64,000 nt of DNA from Mytilus californianus (lineage: Eukaryota; Mollusca; Bivalvia; Mytilida; Mytilidae): assembly GCF_021869535.1 (NCBI RefSeq), contig NW_026262734.1:109403088-109467087 (forward strand), read 5' to 3'. This document shows, one piece after another, positions 42,501 to 57,500 of this stretch; position 1 is the first letter of the stretch, and every line of letters starts with the position of its first letter. The position numbers and the translations under genes were made by a program. The notes below the pieces were generated by a model. That model made no database searches. It was not told the DNA's origin and saw only the letters and a list, made by a program, of their open reading frames with translations.

Positions 42501-45500
42501 CGAAATAAATCTATATTTGTAAGTTGATTTGTGTAGCTTCGGAAGCCAGTACATAGTTGGGACTTTCATTGCATTCGGTTCTGCTTGTAAAGAAGTAACT
42601 AATAGTTTATGTTTGTTACAGATATCGTTTTCTGAAAATGAAGTCAGTTGAAATGTTGGTGAATATGTGATTTCCTTTTGCAGAACCTCAATGTAAAATT
42701 TACGTCAAACTATAATGATATTATTAGCAGCTTTATCAGCCGGGACAAAAACAAATTCCTTGGCTAGTTCTTTTAGTTTATGTTTGATACGAGAAATAGA
42801 ATTTTTATAGTTGTTGTTAAGAGTAAAATGTTCTTTAAAATGTTGTATACGTATATCAACTATCTTCATTACTGAATTAAAAAAAGAGTCCAAAGATTTT
42901 TTGTCAGCTTTTTCCCGTTTTATACAATATACATTTATGTGGTATTCTTGATTTCAAATTCGATAAGATAGATGTTTTAACACAGTCACCAAACTGTGAA
43001 TTATTTAGTGAGAGGACATCGTCTGTATAGCGAACCGGAAGTTGAAGAATAGTGTTAGCTTCTTTTTATTATTTTGTATGACATACGACTTGTGTGTATA
43101 ACACCAAACAAGTCGAAAGTAGAGCACAGCTCGTTCCCAATGGAATTATGATTGTCTGTTTGAAAATATTTTGTCAATAAAAGGATCATGCAGACATTTT
43201 TTATTTCAAATAGAATGATGTTTACACAACAAAAATAGATCCTTTCTAAAGAAAGATATTTGAATCTTCGTTTTAAATTAGTTTTAAGAAGAAAAGAAGC
43301 CGGACAAAATGTCAATCTGGTAAAAAGGAGGAACACACATTTTACAAAACTTTGAATTTTTCGAAAAACTAAGGATTTTCTTATCCCAGGTATAGATTAC
43401 CTTAGCCGTATTTGGCACAACATTTTGGAATTTTGGATCCTCAATGCTCAACTTTGTACTTGTTTGGCTTTATAACTATTTTAATATGAGCGTCACTGAC
43501 GAGTCTTATGTAGACGAAACGCGCGTCTGGCGTACTAAATTATAATCCTGGTACCTTTGATAACTATTTACACCACTGGGTCGATGCCAATGCTGGAGGA
43601 CGTTTCGTCCCCGAGGGTATCACCAGCTTAGTTGTCAGCACTTCGGTGTTGACATGAATATCAATTATGTGGTCATTTTTATAAATTTTCTGTTTACAAA
43701 ACTTTGAATTTTTCGAAAAACTACGGATTTTCTTATCCCGGGCATAGATTACCTTAGCCGTATTTGGCACAACTTTTTGGAATTTTGGATCCTCAATGCT
43801 CTTCAACTTTGTACTTGTTTGGCTTTATAACTATTTTGATATGAGCGTCACTGATGAGTCTTATGTAGACGAAACGCGCGTCTGGCGTACTAAATTATAA
43901 TCCTGGTACCTTTGATAACTATTTAAGGGTAGATAAGTCAAATATTTATAGATATAAGAAGATTTGGTATTAGTGCCAATGAGACAACTATCCACCCAAG
44001 TCACAATTGGTAAAAGTAAACCATTATAGGTCAAAGTACGGTTCAACACGGAGCATTGGCTCACACCAAACAGCAAGCTATAAAGGGCCCCAAAAATGAC
44101 TAGTGTAAAACCAGTCAAACAGGAAAACCAACGGTCTAATCTATATAAAAAACGAGAAACGAGAAACACTTATAAACCACATCAACAAACGACAACTTCT
44201 GAACATCAGATTCCTTATATAGATATAAGAAGATGTGGTATGAGTGCCAATGAGACAACTCTCCATCCAAGTCAAAATTTATAAAAGTAAACCATTATAG
44301 TTCATTACTGTAAGGGGAAAAAGAGTGAAATAACAAAACTACCGAACTTCGAGGAAAGTTTAAAACGGTAAGTCCCTATTTAAATGTCAAAAAGGAGAAG
44401 CTCAAATACATTAAACGAATTGATAACAATTCTCCCTTTCCTGACTTGCCACAGGCTTTTTCTTACGCTGAAAATAATAGATTACTCCTGGTTGTATAAC
44501 TGCTTAGATTGCATGTACCTTATCAGATCTTTAGAAATATTTTAGTTTCTATTCAGACTGCAACTATAGATCGTAGGTTGTTTCACCGTAAACCTGTTGA
44601 ACGATGATATAATAGATGCAGAACTATCATATAATATGTGTAATTAAAGGGGTTCAATGTCCACACGTCATGAAAATGGTTGATCTACTGCAATGAGATA
44701 CACCAATTATTCCGTTTCACGTAAAATTTTAAAGTATTTTTTTACACACTACCCTTTTGAAAAATCATCAAAATTAAAGGACATATAGCTGAAACCTGCA
44801 CCACGTTGTCAAATAACAGGTCCATTATAAGTGGACATAAGACAATCAACAAATGACAAGGCTGTCTTTCTTACATTTGTTTTATGTATTCTAATCATAT
44901 TATAGAATAAAAACATCATTTTACATCTGGTACATACATTGTTTCACTTTCAAATAAAGATCTGGTAGTAAATTGCAATCAGAATTAATGCATTAGTTGC
45001 TGTAAAATTAGTTTTAGATTGCATGATTTTGTTCGCTGATTTCAGTAGTTGTTCCTTAACTATCGATACATAATATGTACTTGTATATATAAAAATTACT
45101 CTCCTATAAGTACCTCCTCTATTTTCTGTAAGTTATTTAGTTGATAAAACATAGTTTGTTTTATTTAATGTAGGTCAGTATCGAACAACATACTAACAAG
45201 CGTACCTGATGCTGTTTTCAAGAACAATGTGAAGTTGGAAACTTTGTAAGTTAAAAATAACTGTAATTTTGTGAGTATGTTTGCTGAAATGATAGTATTA
45301 AACTATTGAATAATTTGTTATCCTTATATTTTGATCCAACTTTGGCATTGTAAACCTTTTCCCTGGTAATTGCTGGTTGTTTTGTACCGAACATATAAGC
45401 TCTATGAAGACAAATTTTATATATCAATTGTCATAGCATTTACTTAATGAATAATTAGAACATTTGTTTATTTTAATTATATTATGCAATAAAACTATCG

Positions 45501-48500
45501 TTATGCAACTAGTAAATATATTGTTACACTTCAAAGATACTTTTGAATGATTATCTGGTAATAATTTGCTATCATAATTAATGCATTAGTTAAATTATTT
45601 TTAGATTGCATTATTTTGTTCGTTGATTCAAGTAGTCCTTCCATAACTATCGACATTTTATATGAACTTGTATGAATAGGAATTACTATAAGTTTTAGAA
45701 ATTAACGTTATAGAATTGAAAAAAAAAACTGGGTTGTTTTATTCATTGTAGGGATTTATCGAACAACATACTAACAAGCGTACCTGATGCTGTTTTCAGG
45801 AACAATCTGAATTTGGAATCTTTGTAAGTTAAAAGAACTGTAACATGTGAGTTTGTTTGCTGAAATAATAGCATTTACTTAATGAATATTTTGTAATTTT
45901 GTAATTTTGTTTATTTTAATCATATAATGCAATAAAACTATCATTATGCAACTGCTAAAAACATTATTACACTTCAAAGATACTTTGGAATAATTATCTG
46001 GTAATTAATTGCTATCAGAATTAATGCATTAGTTGAATTATTTGTAGATTGCATAATTTTGTTCGTTGATTCAAGTAGTTCTTATTTAACTTTTGACATA
46101 TTTTATGTACTTGTATAAATAGGAATTACTGTAAGTTTTAGAAATATACGTTATTGAGTCTAAACAAATGGGTTGGGTTTTTTTTTAATGTAGGGATTTA
46201 TCGAACAACAAACTAACAAGCTTACCTGATGCTGTTTTCATGATCAATCTGAAGTTGGTGTCTTTGTAAGTTAAAAATAAATGTAATTTTGTGAGTATGT
46301 TTGCTGAAATGATAGTATTTACCAATTGAATAATTTGCTATCCTTATATTTTGATTCAACTTTGGCATTGCAAACCTTTTCCCTTGTAATTGCTGTTTGT
46401 TTTGTACCAAACATATAAGCTCTATGAAGACAAATTAGATAAATCAATTGAAACTAGTTACAGTGCTATGTATACTGCAAGGGAAATTTGTTATGTCTGA
46501 AAGAGCACGAGGTAATTTAGAATATTCATACAAATGGTAAATCATAACAATGAGTATCAAAATGTAAACTATCTAAATTACTTAAATCTTTTTAAATTTT
46601 CTATTTCCTTTGTATGATAATCGTCTAAACAATGACACATTTCAGAATATATATATATTATGTATCTGCACAGTATCGTCTAAACTAGACGATCCGTACC
46701 ATATTAAATATACTGGTTGGTCCTTTTTAAAGACTTCTATATATATATATTATTCTTATATAGTAATCTATAAAAATTACCAACCAGCAGATTTAATAAA
46801 TTGTTTTCAGAAATAATGCGTAAGGAGCTGTAACATTATTTTTAGATTGCATAGTTTTGTTCGTTGGTGTACATGTAAGTAGTTCTGCCTCAACTATCAA
46901 CACATTTCATGTACCTGTATATACAAGAATTACTCTCTTATACGTACTTTCTCTTTTTTTCTGCAAGTTATCGAAATCTAAGTCAATTAACTGAAAAAAA
47001 AATGTTTGTTTTATTAAATGTAGGAATTTAGCTAACAACTATATAACCAGCATACATAATGATGTTTTCAAGAGCAATGTGGCATTGCTATATTTGTAAG
47101 TAAAAAAAAAACTGTAATCATGTTAGTATGTTTGCGGACATCCTAGTATTCTCCTAACGAAGAATTTGTTATCCGAATCTTTTGATTCAACTTTGTCATT
47201 TCAAACCTTAATCCTGATAATGTCTGTTATATTTATACCGAACATATACGCTCTTTGAAGACAAACTAAAGATAACAATTAAACCGTTAATTATCTCTAA
47301 CATAAACCGTTCACATTGAATTGAATGATTAATTGTGCATATTTTTCATTAATTCTAAATTGAAATCAGTTAATGAAAAGAAAGTTTAAACATAAATGTA
47401 AAAAAACTGACCAGTTCGTTATTACTCGGAGGCGAGAGATAAAAAAGGGACAATCAAAACGGTCGTGTTTTCCATGGTAAGTGACATTTATAAGTCTTAT
47501 TAGTAGTCGATGATATGACAATCTAGACTTTGTTATAGGATTCTCCAACCGGAAACTGAAACATAAAGGAAGATATGTGTTTCAGATATTCCATAATAAT
47601 CAGCAAACTCATGCTGATATCTGTAAGATGTTCGAAGAAATTACTTCAACTTTACTACTTTGAACCCTTATTTGAACGCTTGCATGAAAGCAGTGCATCC
47701 TAAATATCTGAACCTTATCGAAAAGAGAACAAATAGTCTTTAGAAATGTCACAATCATGAATCAAAAAAGTAAACGTTATGAATAAATTGAATAAAAAGG
47801 ACAAATAGCTGAAACCTGCACCACTTTGTCAATTAACAGGTACATTATAAGTTGACAAAAGCCAATCAGCATCTGATATGAGATAACCAACAAATGACAA
47901 GTTTGACGATCTTAATTTTGTTTTTTTTTTAATTCAAAGACGTTTATACACACAATCATCGTTAAACAACTTGTAAATACATTGATTCATTTGAAAAGGA
48001 CTTTGGAATGTAGATCTTGTAATAAATTGCTGTTATAATTAATACGTTAGTTGCTGTCAAATTATTTTTAGATTGCCTAATTGTGTTTAATGGTTTAAGA
48101 AGTTCTTCCTAAACTATTGACATATTCTATGTACTTGTATATATACAAACTACTTCCGCTGTTTTCTGTAAGTTTTAAAAATCTAAGACATTTAATTGAA
48201 AAAAAAATGTTTATGTTTTATTTGATGTAGGGATTTATCCAACAACAGTCTAACTAGCGTAGCTGATGCTGTTTTTAGAAACAATGTGGCATTGACAAAT
48301 TTGTAAGTAGAAAATAACTCTAATCATGTTAGTATGTTTGCTGAATTTCTTCTAATTTCATTTTCGCTATAAAGATGACGTTCTCTCTCTAAAAATTAAA
48401 AAAATTGAGTTACCCTCGAACTTGAGATAAATGTTACAACAGATACAGTTTAGACTGCCTCATATTTTGACTGACATCTGGAAATTGACAATGAAAGTCG

Positions 48501-51500
48501 GTTGAAAAGAATTTTTTCCAACAAACGATTTGATATCAGATTCCCACTTGTGAACTTTCAATTTCAATATTGCAATATTCTAGTAGCGCCTGCATACGTA
48601 GCATATATTCTACAGGTAATACGATATTCCAAAGGTTGTATTTCGTATCATGATTTCCTTGATAGAGGGCTGCTGCTCACAAGGAATCTACTAAATCAAG
48701 AATTCCAGGTAGTAAAGTTGAAATCATCCCTTCATAAATTTTACGGACGCCGTCACAAGTTGGTTGGCCTTTTTGGAGTATTCGTTTTACAAATTACTAT
48801 CCTATAAGTACTTCCAAATGTCACATCTGGAATGCCGTCCTCTTTTTTTTCCGAATGTGACCTACTTTCATTAGACGTATTACCTGGTTTGTACTTAAAT
48901 GATCATCCTACCCTTCCGGAGCACATGAGATCACCCACAGCTTCTGGTGGGGTTGAGGTTGCTCAGTCTTTAGTTTCTTAGATTGTTGTTTTGTGTACTG
49001 TTGTTTGTCTGTTTGTCTTTTTTTTTCTTTCAAGCCATGGCTTTGTCAATTTATTTTCTACTTATGAGTTTGAATGATGTCCCTTTGGTATCTTTCTTGA
49101 TAGTATTTGTGAATAAAGAATGTGTTATGTTATCCACATCTTTTGATTCAACTTAGTTTTGCAAACTTCTACCGTGGTAATGACTGATTTGTTTAATTGA
49201 GAACATTTAAATTCTATGAAGACAAATTTAATATAAAAATTGGACGGTTGTCACCTTTGACATCAACCGTTTACATTGAATTGCATGATTAATTACGCAT
49301 ATATTTCATTAATTCTAAACTAAAACCAGTTAATGAAAAGAAAGTGTGAACACGAATGTAAAAAAAATACTGACCCTTTCGTTATTACACCGAGGCGGTA
49401 GATACAGAAGGGACAATCAACCCGGTTATATTTTCCATAGTAAGTGACAATGGTAAGTATCATGGTATTCGAATATGTGGTAATCGAGACTTGATGTTAA
49501 GTTTCTGGCCCGACAACTGAAGCATATAGATAGTCATCTGTGGTTCATATATTCTATAATGACAAAAAAATTAAGGATTAACAGTCTCATGATGATATCT
49601 GTAAAATGTTCGAAGAGATTACTTCAACTGGACTACTTTGAACCCTTATTTGATACTTCCATGAAAGCAGTAACACCTTTTTGTTAGAAAGCTTTGATAA
49701 GAAACGCAAGTTTTAATTGCTGATATCATAGATATTGGCCCACCATGTAATTTAGGCAGAGAACTGAGCAATTGAAAAGACGTAAATGATTTATTTCCTG
49801 CAAAATAATAAAAAAGAAATTTATGATTGGGCAAAAGTTTGTTTGAAACGTTTGGAGGACCAAGCAATATAACGCTTTCTAAGTTGTTTGTGAGAACACT
49901 TATGTCGTTTTGGTATCCAATACAGTGAAAGAAATTCATTTCTATATCTTACAATTTAAGGATTTATTATATTATGAGAGGAATTGTATTGAATTTATTA
50001 GGCAATTGTCAAAACACAATGACTTGAAACAGTTTACGCAATGTAAATTGAAAATTCAGCGAATATTTTTCTGATATATCAAAAAAAAAAAAGACTAGAC
50101 AATAACAGCCGGCTATAATGTTTCGTAAAGGCAAAATAATTTTACAAATATTGATATTTGATAGAATTTGAAACTCGAAAAACATATTCAAATTGTGGCA
50201 ACAGGACATACAGTTGCGCAATTTTCAAATATTGTTTGGTATTTCTTTTGAAATATACAACATGTACAAACTAAGATAATCGACATGGGAATTCCAGTAA
50301 GCTTTTTACAGTTTATTTTATAACGCTATAGCATGTTTGGTGATTTGATGCAATACAATCAGATCTTGGATTTGAGGTTTGACGCATGCAATTGAACCAG
50401 GTTTAATCCACCATTTTGTACATAAGCAAATGCCTGTACCAAGTCAGGCACATGACAGTTGTTATCCATTCGTTTGATGTGTTTGAGCTTTTTGATTTTG
50501 CCAGTTTATTAGGGCATTTCTATTTTGAACGTTCCACGGAGTTCGGTATTTTTGTTCTTTTACTTTTTATATTTTCACAGGTCAATAAAAAAAAATGTTT
50601 TATTTATAGACACGTAGAATTGCGATTGAGTATTTTTAATTCAATTCTGTTTGTATTGGTGTTTTTCTAATTCTGTTGGTTTTTTTAATCAAAAATGTGT
50701 ATAAACAAAAGAATCCCATGCATATGTTGCTTTCAACTTAAACTGATATAAATGAAATAGGTGACTTTTTATCTTTAGTTCTACATACATATAGACAATG
50801 CAAATAAAATAACTGTAATATAAGACAAGAACATGTACAATGCAGGTAGAGTCTTATTACTATAGTTACATCCCAACTCCTTTGTTCTAACAAGGGTGAT
50901 CTGAGTCGGACCACCCCTACCAGATCACTCTACCTTGAGTTTCTTTGTTCTGCATGCTTTCTTTTGTTCTGTAACATTTTGGCGGGAATGTCGAACACAC
51001 AATAAAACTTAGAAATAATTAATCGGAAAAAAGATTAACTTTCAAAATTTTGTCGAAAAAGTCCACTGAATTTCAAGTGTCTAAGCGTGGAATTGAACTC
51101 AAGACCTTTAGCATATGAAGCCACGTTTCATACCCCTACACCAGGACGACTGGATACAAACTCACTGTTAATTTAACATATTTAAACGTTGTATCCGGGG
51201 CATATAAAGGGTATATACCATATAGTTATATATAAAAGTATTTTATGATTATTGTATGGCATTCGGAACTAGATGTTATGAAGCGTAAATGTTTTTTTTT
51301 CATATAGTCTAGAAGAGCTGGGATGTAAAATAGTTATCCCACTCGGACTTGGTGTGTCAGCTCCTGCCGTCGGGGTGATCTTACACTGACACACATCGTC
51401 CTCATGGGATAACTATTACATAACGGACTCGGACATGTCGGAAATGAATAATCCGACAATTTTATGGTAGGTATTGTGGGCAATAATCAGCAGATCCAGG

Positions 51501-54500
51501 TGTGAATGGTAATATAATTGTCAGAATTTCAAAAGGGAGGAAATGAAATAAGAAATGTCGATTATAATACATGGTTTTAAAAATATCATAAGTAATCAGC
51601 ATTCCCGAGAGACTGAAACGAACGGCGTTCTTAAAAGTGAAATAAAAAATTAAAACTTTGTAATGTTTGTTAATGTTTACCTCTGAAATACATTTTGATA
51701 TATTGAATATAGATACTGAAAACAAATTGGAACAACATATTTTTTTTTACATGTATGACGTATTTAAAAACATCGTTGTATTAAAGAAATGTTTGAATCG
51801 GCCGATCTTTTTTAAAAATTCTATTTTGACGGTAACGAATTAAGACTCACTAAGAAACAAACTTATTGGTATTTTAACAAATTCTTATGGGCCGTAAAAA
51901 AAACTTAACATCACTTTATTCATATCACATATCAATTTACAAAAATCCTAACTGCACAAGCCGAGATTGGCGGGAAAGATGTCATAATAGTAAGCACGAG
52001 TGATCAGGCTGACCAAATGTTCGACTTGAGACTAATGATTGACATTTATAGATATAGGAAGATGTGGTATGAGTGCCAATGAGACAACTCTCCATCCAAG
52101 TTACAATGTATAAAAGTAAACCATTATAGGTCAAGGTACGGCCTTCTACACGGAGCATTGGCTCACACCGAACAGCAAGCTATAAAGGGCCTCAAAAAAT
52201 TACTAGTGTAAAACCATTCAAACGAAAAAACTAACGGTCTAATCTATCTATAAAAACGAGAAACGAGATGATTAGATGTTGAGGCTCCGGCGGGGAAAGT
52301 GGTGTTGAAAGGAAAATGAAAGATTATTCAATTTATAAAGTGTAGGAATACAATATGTCGATCTTATATTAAAAATTGTGAGTTTCTATTAATAGCATGA
52401 TAAAGGAACAAGACGTTAAAAGAGGAAAATTATATAACCATAAACGAAGGACTCGTATAACTTACGGGATTAATTTTATCAAAAGTTGCAAACCGTCTAT
52501 GTTGAAATGAACAGTGTTGATGTACATGTATAACAGGCCCTCAATTATGTAAATAGGTCTTTATATGAATATGATAAATATAAACTTCTAAAAAAAATAC
52601 AAATGAAAATCATATAATTCTGATCCAAATGGACAATTTGCTTAAAATGCCCCCATGAAATATTATTTTGATTATGATGAAATCTTTTCGGTTAAAATAT
52701 GTTGTTAAAAATCGTCATTCTTCCATTATTACGCGGTCAGTTAACGAGTTCTAATGAAATTTGATCCCATGTTATATTTTCGATATTTTAATGTAATTGT
52801 CTTCATTGAATACAATACAATATAGTACATGTATCTATCCTCCATAAATACTAAAATATCTGTACATGGAAAATTTAATTATAATCAAGCTGGAACAGAT
52901 TGGTTTACGACCTTCCACTGGTATTGCACAGGTAATATAACAGCAGTTGTTAATGACACTCTGACAATTGTCGGACCAGTCTGACATCTTGCCGGATTAA
53001 GGCATCTATAGTAATAAGTCTCTAACTGTACTGTAAGACCAAACAGTTTTATGATATACTAATGATATACAGAAGTAATGTAGGAAGATAAATGAGAAAC
53101 TGTAAGAGTCTAATGTACAAAAAAATGTATGTACCCCATCATATCTTCAGAAAGTGTTTACTTTCTATTCAGATCGCCACTAGAGTAGGTTGTTTCACAT
53201 TAACCCTGAAGTCCGGTGTTAAATGATGATATAATAAATACATTATAAGTTGACATAAGACAATGAACATCTGTTATAAGAAAACCAACAAATGACAAGA
53301 TCTGGTAATAAATTGCTGGTAAAATTAATGCGTTAGTTGCTGTAAATCATTTTTCTATTGCCTAATTGTATTCGTTGTTTTAAGTATTTCTTCCTTAACT
53401 ATCGACACATTGTATGTACTTGTGTATATAAGACGTACTATCCTAATAGTATTTCTTCTGTTTTTTGAAGTTTTTGAAATCTAAGACATTTAATTATAAA
53501 AAAAACAAAACTGGTTTGCTTGACTTGTAAGTTATCGAACAACAATATAAATAGCGTACCTGACGGTGTTTTGGAGAACAACGTTGCATTGACATAGATG
53601 TCAGTAGAACATAACTCTTACCTTATGAGTATGTTTTTTGATAGGATAGCATTTACCTTTTAAAATGATTGTTATCCTAATTTATTGTTTTACTTTTTAT
53701 ATATAGATTTAAATATTATCAATCGATTTAACCATCAAAGAATTAAAAAAAAAAAGACCCTACACATTTTGTTAGTTGACAAACCTTGTGGTACACATGA
53801 AATGAATATACTTATTTTTCAAAATACCTGTACACGGAAGAAACTGTTGTTGAAAGTAACAAAGAAATAAACTGCAAATAATGGAGTTATACACATTCAA
53901 AAACAATAACAAATAGTTTTTCTTATAACTGTGCATTGCAAAAAAAAAAATATGAATGATTATTTGTAGACTTTAATTTCATTATTAACCATTCTTTGCA
54001 AGATTTTAAAGTTGAGTAATTCTCAAGTGTCCAATCCTCGTCAACACCACTTTTACAATTTTATGTTTGGATAATCGTATTTTGATCGTTTACAATAACT
54101 CGACATCCTGTCATAGATGATTTTCTATAAATTGTTTGAAGTTTCACATTGATATCATAATTTAACTTTGTTTAAACCTGTTTATTTACTTTTGACTTTA
54201 ATTATTTATCCCTTGTAATTTTTTATTAACTGTGTATTTGCATTCAGGTGTCACAGGTCAAATGTATTCGTTCATTGTGTGTTAATTTACGTTTTTTGAT
54301 TGAGTTAAGCCTTCCAATTGATATTTTATAGTGTGTTTTTCTATGTTGTGATGTTATACTATTGGTTCAGAAAAGGGAGAAGGTTTGGTACCATTAAAAC
54401 GTTTAATCCCGCAACAAATGTTTGCACCTGTCCTAAGTCAGGAATCTGATTACAGTAGTTGTCGTCTGTTGATGTAGTTCATACGTGTTTCTCGTTTCTC

Positions 54501-57500
54501 GTTTTTATATAGATTAGACCGTTGGTTTTCCGTTTGAATGGTTTTACACTAGTAATTTGTTGGGGCACTTTATAGCTTGCTGTTCGGTGTGAGCCAATGT
54601 TCCGTGTTGAAGGCCGTACCTTGACCTATAATGGTTTACTTTTATAAATTGTAACTTGGATGGAGAGTTGTCTCATTGGCACTCATACCACATCTTCCTA
54701 TATCTTATAATAAAAATATCAAAATACCAAATTTTAGCAACTCATTTTCAAATATAACGCTTCTTATTTCTTAGATATTGCAAAAACTGTTTTGACTGTG
54801 ACTGCTTGTCTTCTTCAACCTATCAATGGATAACAACAATTGTGAAAGACCTGAAAGGATACGAATTCACATGCCGTAACGGAGTAGCTCTCCCTAACAC
54901 TGTTGTTAATTGCTCAGGTTAGGTGTTCTTTTTGTAAAAAGTTGTACTCTAATCATGTAAGCTTTTGTGTTGTTACTGCTTTCTTTTGATACTGTTATTA
55001 TAAAATGGATATACAGGATCTCTGCTTTTCTTATATCCAATGACGTACAGTACTTTGCCATGAATGAGTCCGCAAAATGGCGACGACATCACCCTAAATA
55101 AAACCTGTTTATGAATTAGTTCGTCTTCGTCATTTTCTTTTTATCGTAACCAGTCTTCTCCTGATTAAAACTGACTTTTCGATTAAGGAAACAGCTTTAA
55201 ATTTAAAGATCATCACCGAAGTTAGCCTTTTGACGCGGTGATTCGGAAATTTGTATCATATGACGTACAATCTATTTCAAAAGCAATAAAACATCAAAAA
55301 CTAAAAATGCACAACACAAATATTGCTCATATCACTACACTTATATTTCATAACAAAACGAAAATTAAATCTTGAAAATTGAAAAACAATGCCAATAACA
55401 TTTGGAGATATCATGTGACGAAGAGAAGAGCATAGTAGCCGCCAAAACATCCAACATGCCGACTGAAGCCATACGTCACAATCGATAGTCAGTAAGCCCG
55501 AGAAGGTGCAGGGAATATTATTTAATAATGATATCATTTAGAATATAAAGATTTAGGCATACGTTCATGTTCACAACTTGAGGATAACACATTTATTTTA
55601 ATGGAGATGATACGTTATATCCACTCAGTATGCCGGAAGTGGTACTAAAAACTAAATCCAAATTGGCAACTTTATAATTTATTATATACACTTGTGATAA
55701 GGATAAACACTAATGCCAACTATACATAATTCAATGATTACTATGTATTACAAACAGAGTTGTTTCTTGAGAATTAGCACCTGTGTAGTAAACACAAGAC
55801 AGATAGGAATATAAACCTACTGGGCATTTTTTGTAATACAAATCAATAGGGAGGGGGGGGGGGGGGGGGGGGCTTTTCTTGGTTCCAAATTACGTAGTTT
55901 ATACAAAAGACGTATTTTGTATTGTTTACCAACTTACATGGCTTTTTAAAACATTCGAAAAACTGCACATTCATTGAATAATTGTATTTCCTTTTTTTTC
56001 TTATTTTTATATAAAAGCAAAAATGTGTGATGATATTCAATTGCGTTTTCAATGTCACTCAGATTTCTCTTTACATTATCTTAAAGTTGTACTTATTGTA
56101 TCACTATCCTGCTAAAACATTTCTGATATATATATTCTAAAAGAAATACGCATATAGTCTACAATAACACCCCATTATTAACGATATTTTCACTTGCGAT
56201 ATTTAACGATTCTAAGGTTGAAATGCACGGTGTTCTGCACATCACAAAACTGGAAAATAATCAACATCAGTAGCATCATTAGAGGATAAAAATACTATTT
56301 ATTTGATCACATAAAACACATTTCAAATATAATATTACTAAATCAACTGCAAACATTTAATAAACGTGTTATTTTCATATATGTCTAACTGTTAAAAATT
56401 GGTTTAGATACACATACGATTTGAGAAAGTGTGAAATATATCATACTGGTGCATCATTGGTTTATATATATATTTATATATTTATGTAATTATTCAATAA
56501 TGATAAATATGACACATTTTTATAGACGACGGATCAAGTTTAACAGTTATGAGAATAGAAAATGAATCATCGTGTAATTGCAAAGACTCTATTACAACTA
56601 TTACAATGCAATCATCCTCTACGGATTTTACGATTAAAACAACCCCAGCTATGGAATCAACCATTGACAAAGTCCAGCATAAGACTAAGACCAATGGCAA
56701 GTCACTTTAACAATATGGAACATGGAAAGTCATTAATGTATCACCATAGCAACAACTGAAATATATATATAGATACATATACAGAAGTCATCATTGTCAG
56801 GAGGTTATTTATTACTTTGAATAGTACTTGGCAAATCTAGAAACTTGACAAAACATATATTGATACCATGAAAGATTAACACAGTAACTATCTGGTATCA
56901 TTATAGCATTATCTGTACTCATTAAAATGCACCAATTACAAAACGAATTAATGATGCATCCATAAATAATAAAACACAATAGATTTGCCTTAACTAATTC
57001 CCATGGATGAAGATGTTGTTGTAGAACTGATAAACAAAATATACATTTGTTTTAAACAAACATCAATGGATTAAGGAATAAAAATAAGAAATTAAATGAT
57101 ATATCAAATTATACACATTCAACTGAAATTACTCTGCTCAGCAGCTTATATTATTGAAATTCTCTCTAGGAGATGACAAATACTACATTCATATTTATAT
57201 ATATAAATTGATGTATTGGACCTCATCGTATAGAGCCATTATAGCGTTGAATCATTTTTTTAATGAAATTGAAATAAAATCTTATTTATTTTTCCTACAC
57301 ATAGATTCATATTACACATATATAGCTAGCATAATCAGTGGAATGTTTGCATCAGTTACGCTTATATCAGCTTTCACAGGACTGAGAAGGTTCATAAACA
57401 CAACGAGTAGAATTAAACATGTAAATATTTTTCTTTATAGTACGCACACAGACTTACACGAATATATTTGTCGTGTACAAGTTGCGATTTTGTACATGTT

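Noticed and set aside
43564..43806. 80-codon minus frame as a gene
   Set aside because: It crosses a repeat present in two tandem copies; the other copy does not keep the frame.
49646..49939. 97-codon minus frame
   Set aside because: It lies in a duplicated intron block; the paralogue at 31.1-31.5 kb does not keep the frame.
51075..51165. tRNA gene on the minus strand
   Set aside because: A- and B-box-like words are present but acceptor and T stems do not pair.
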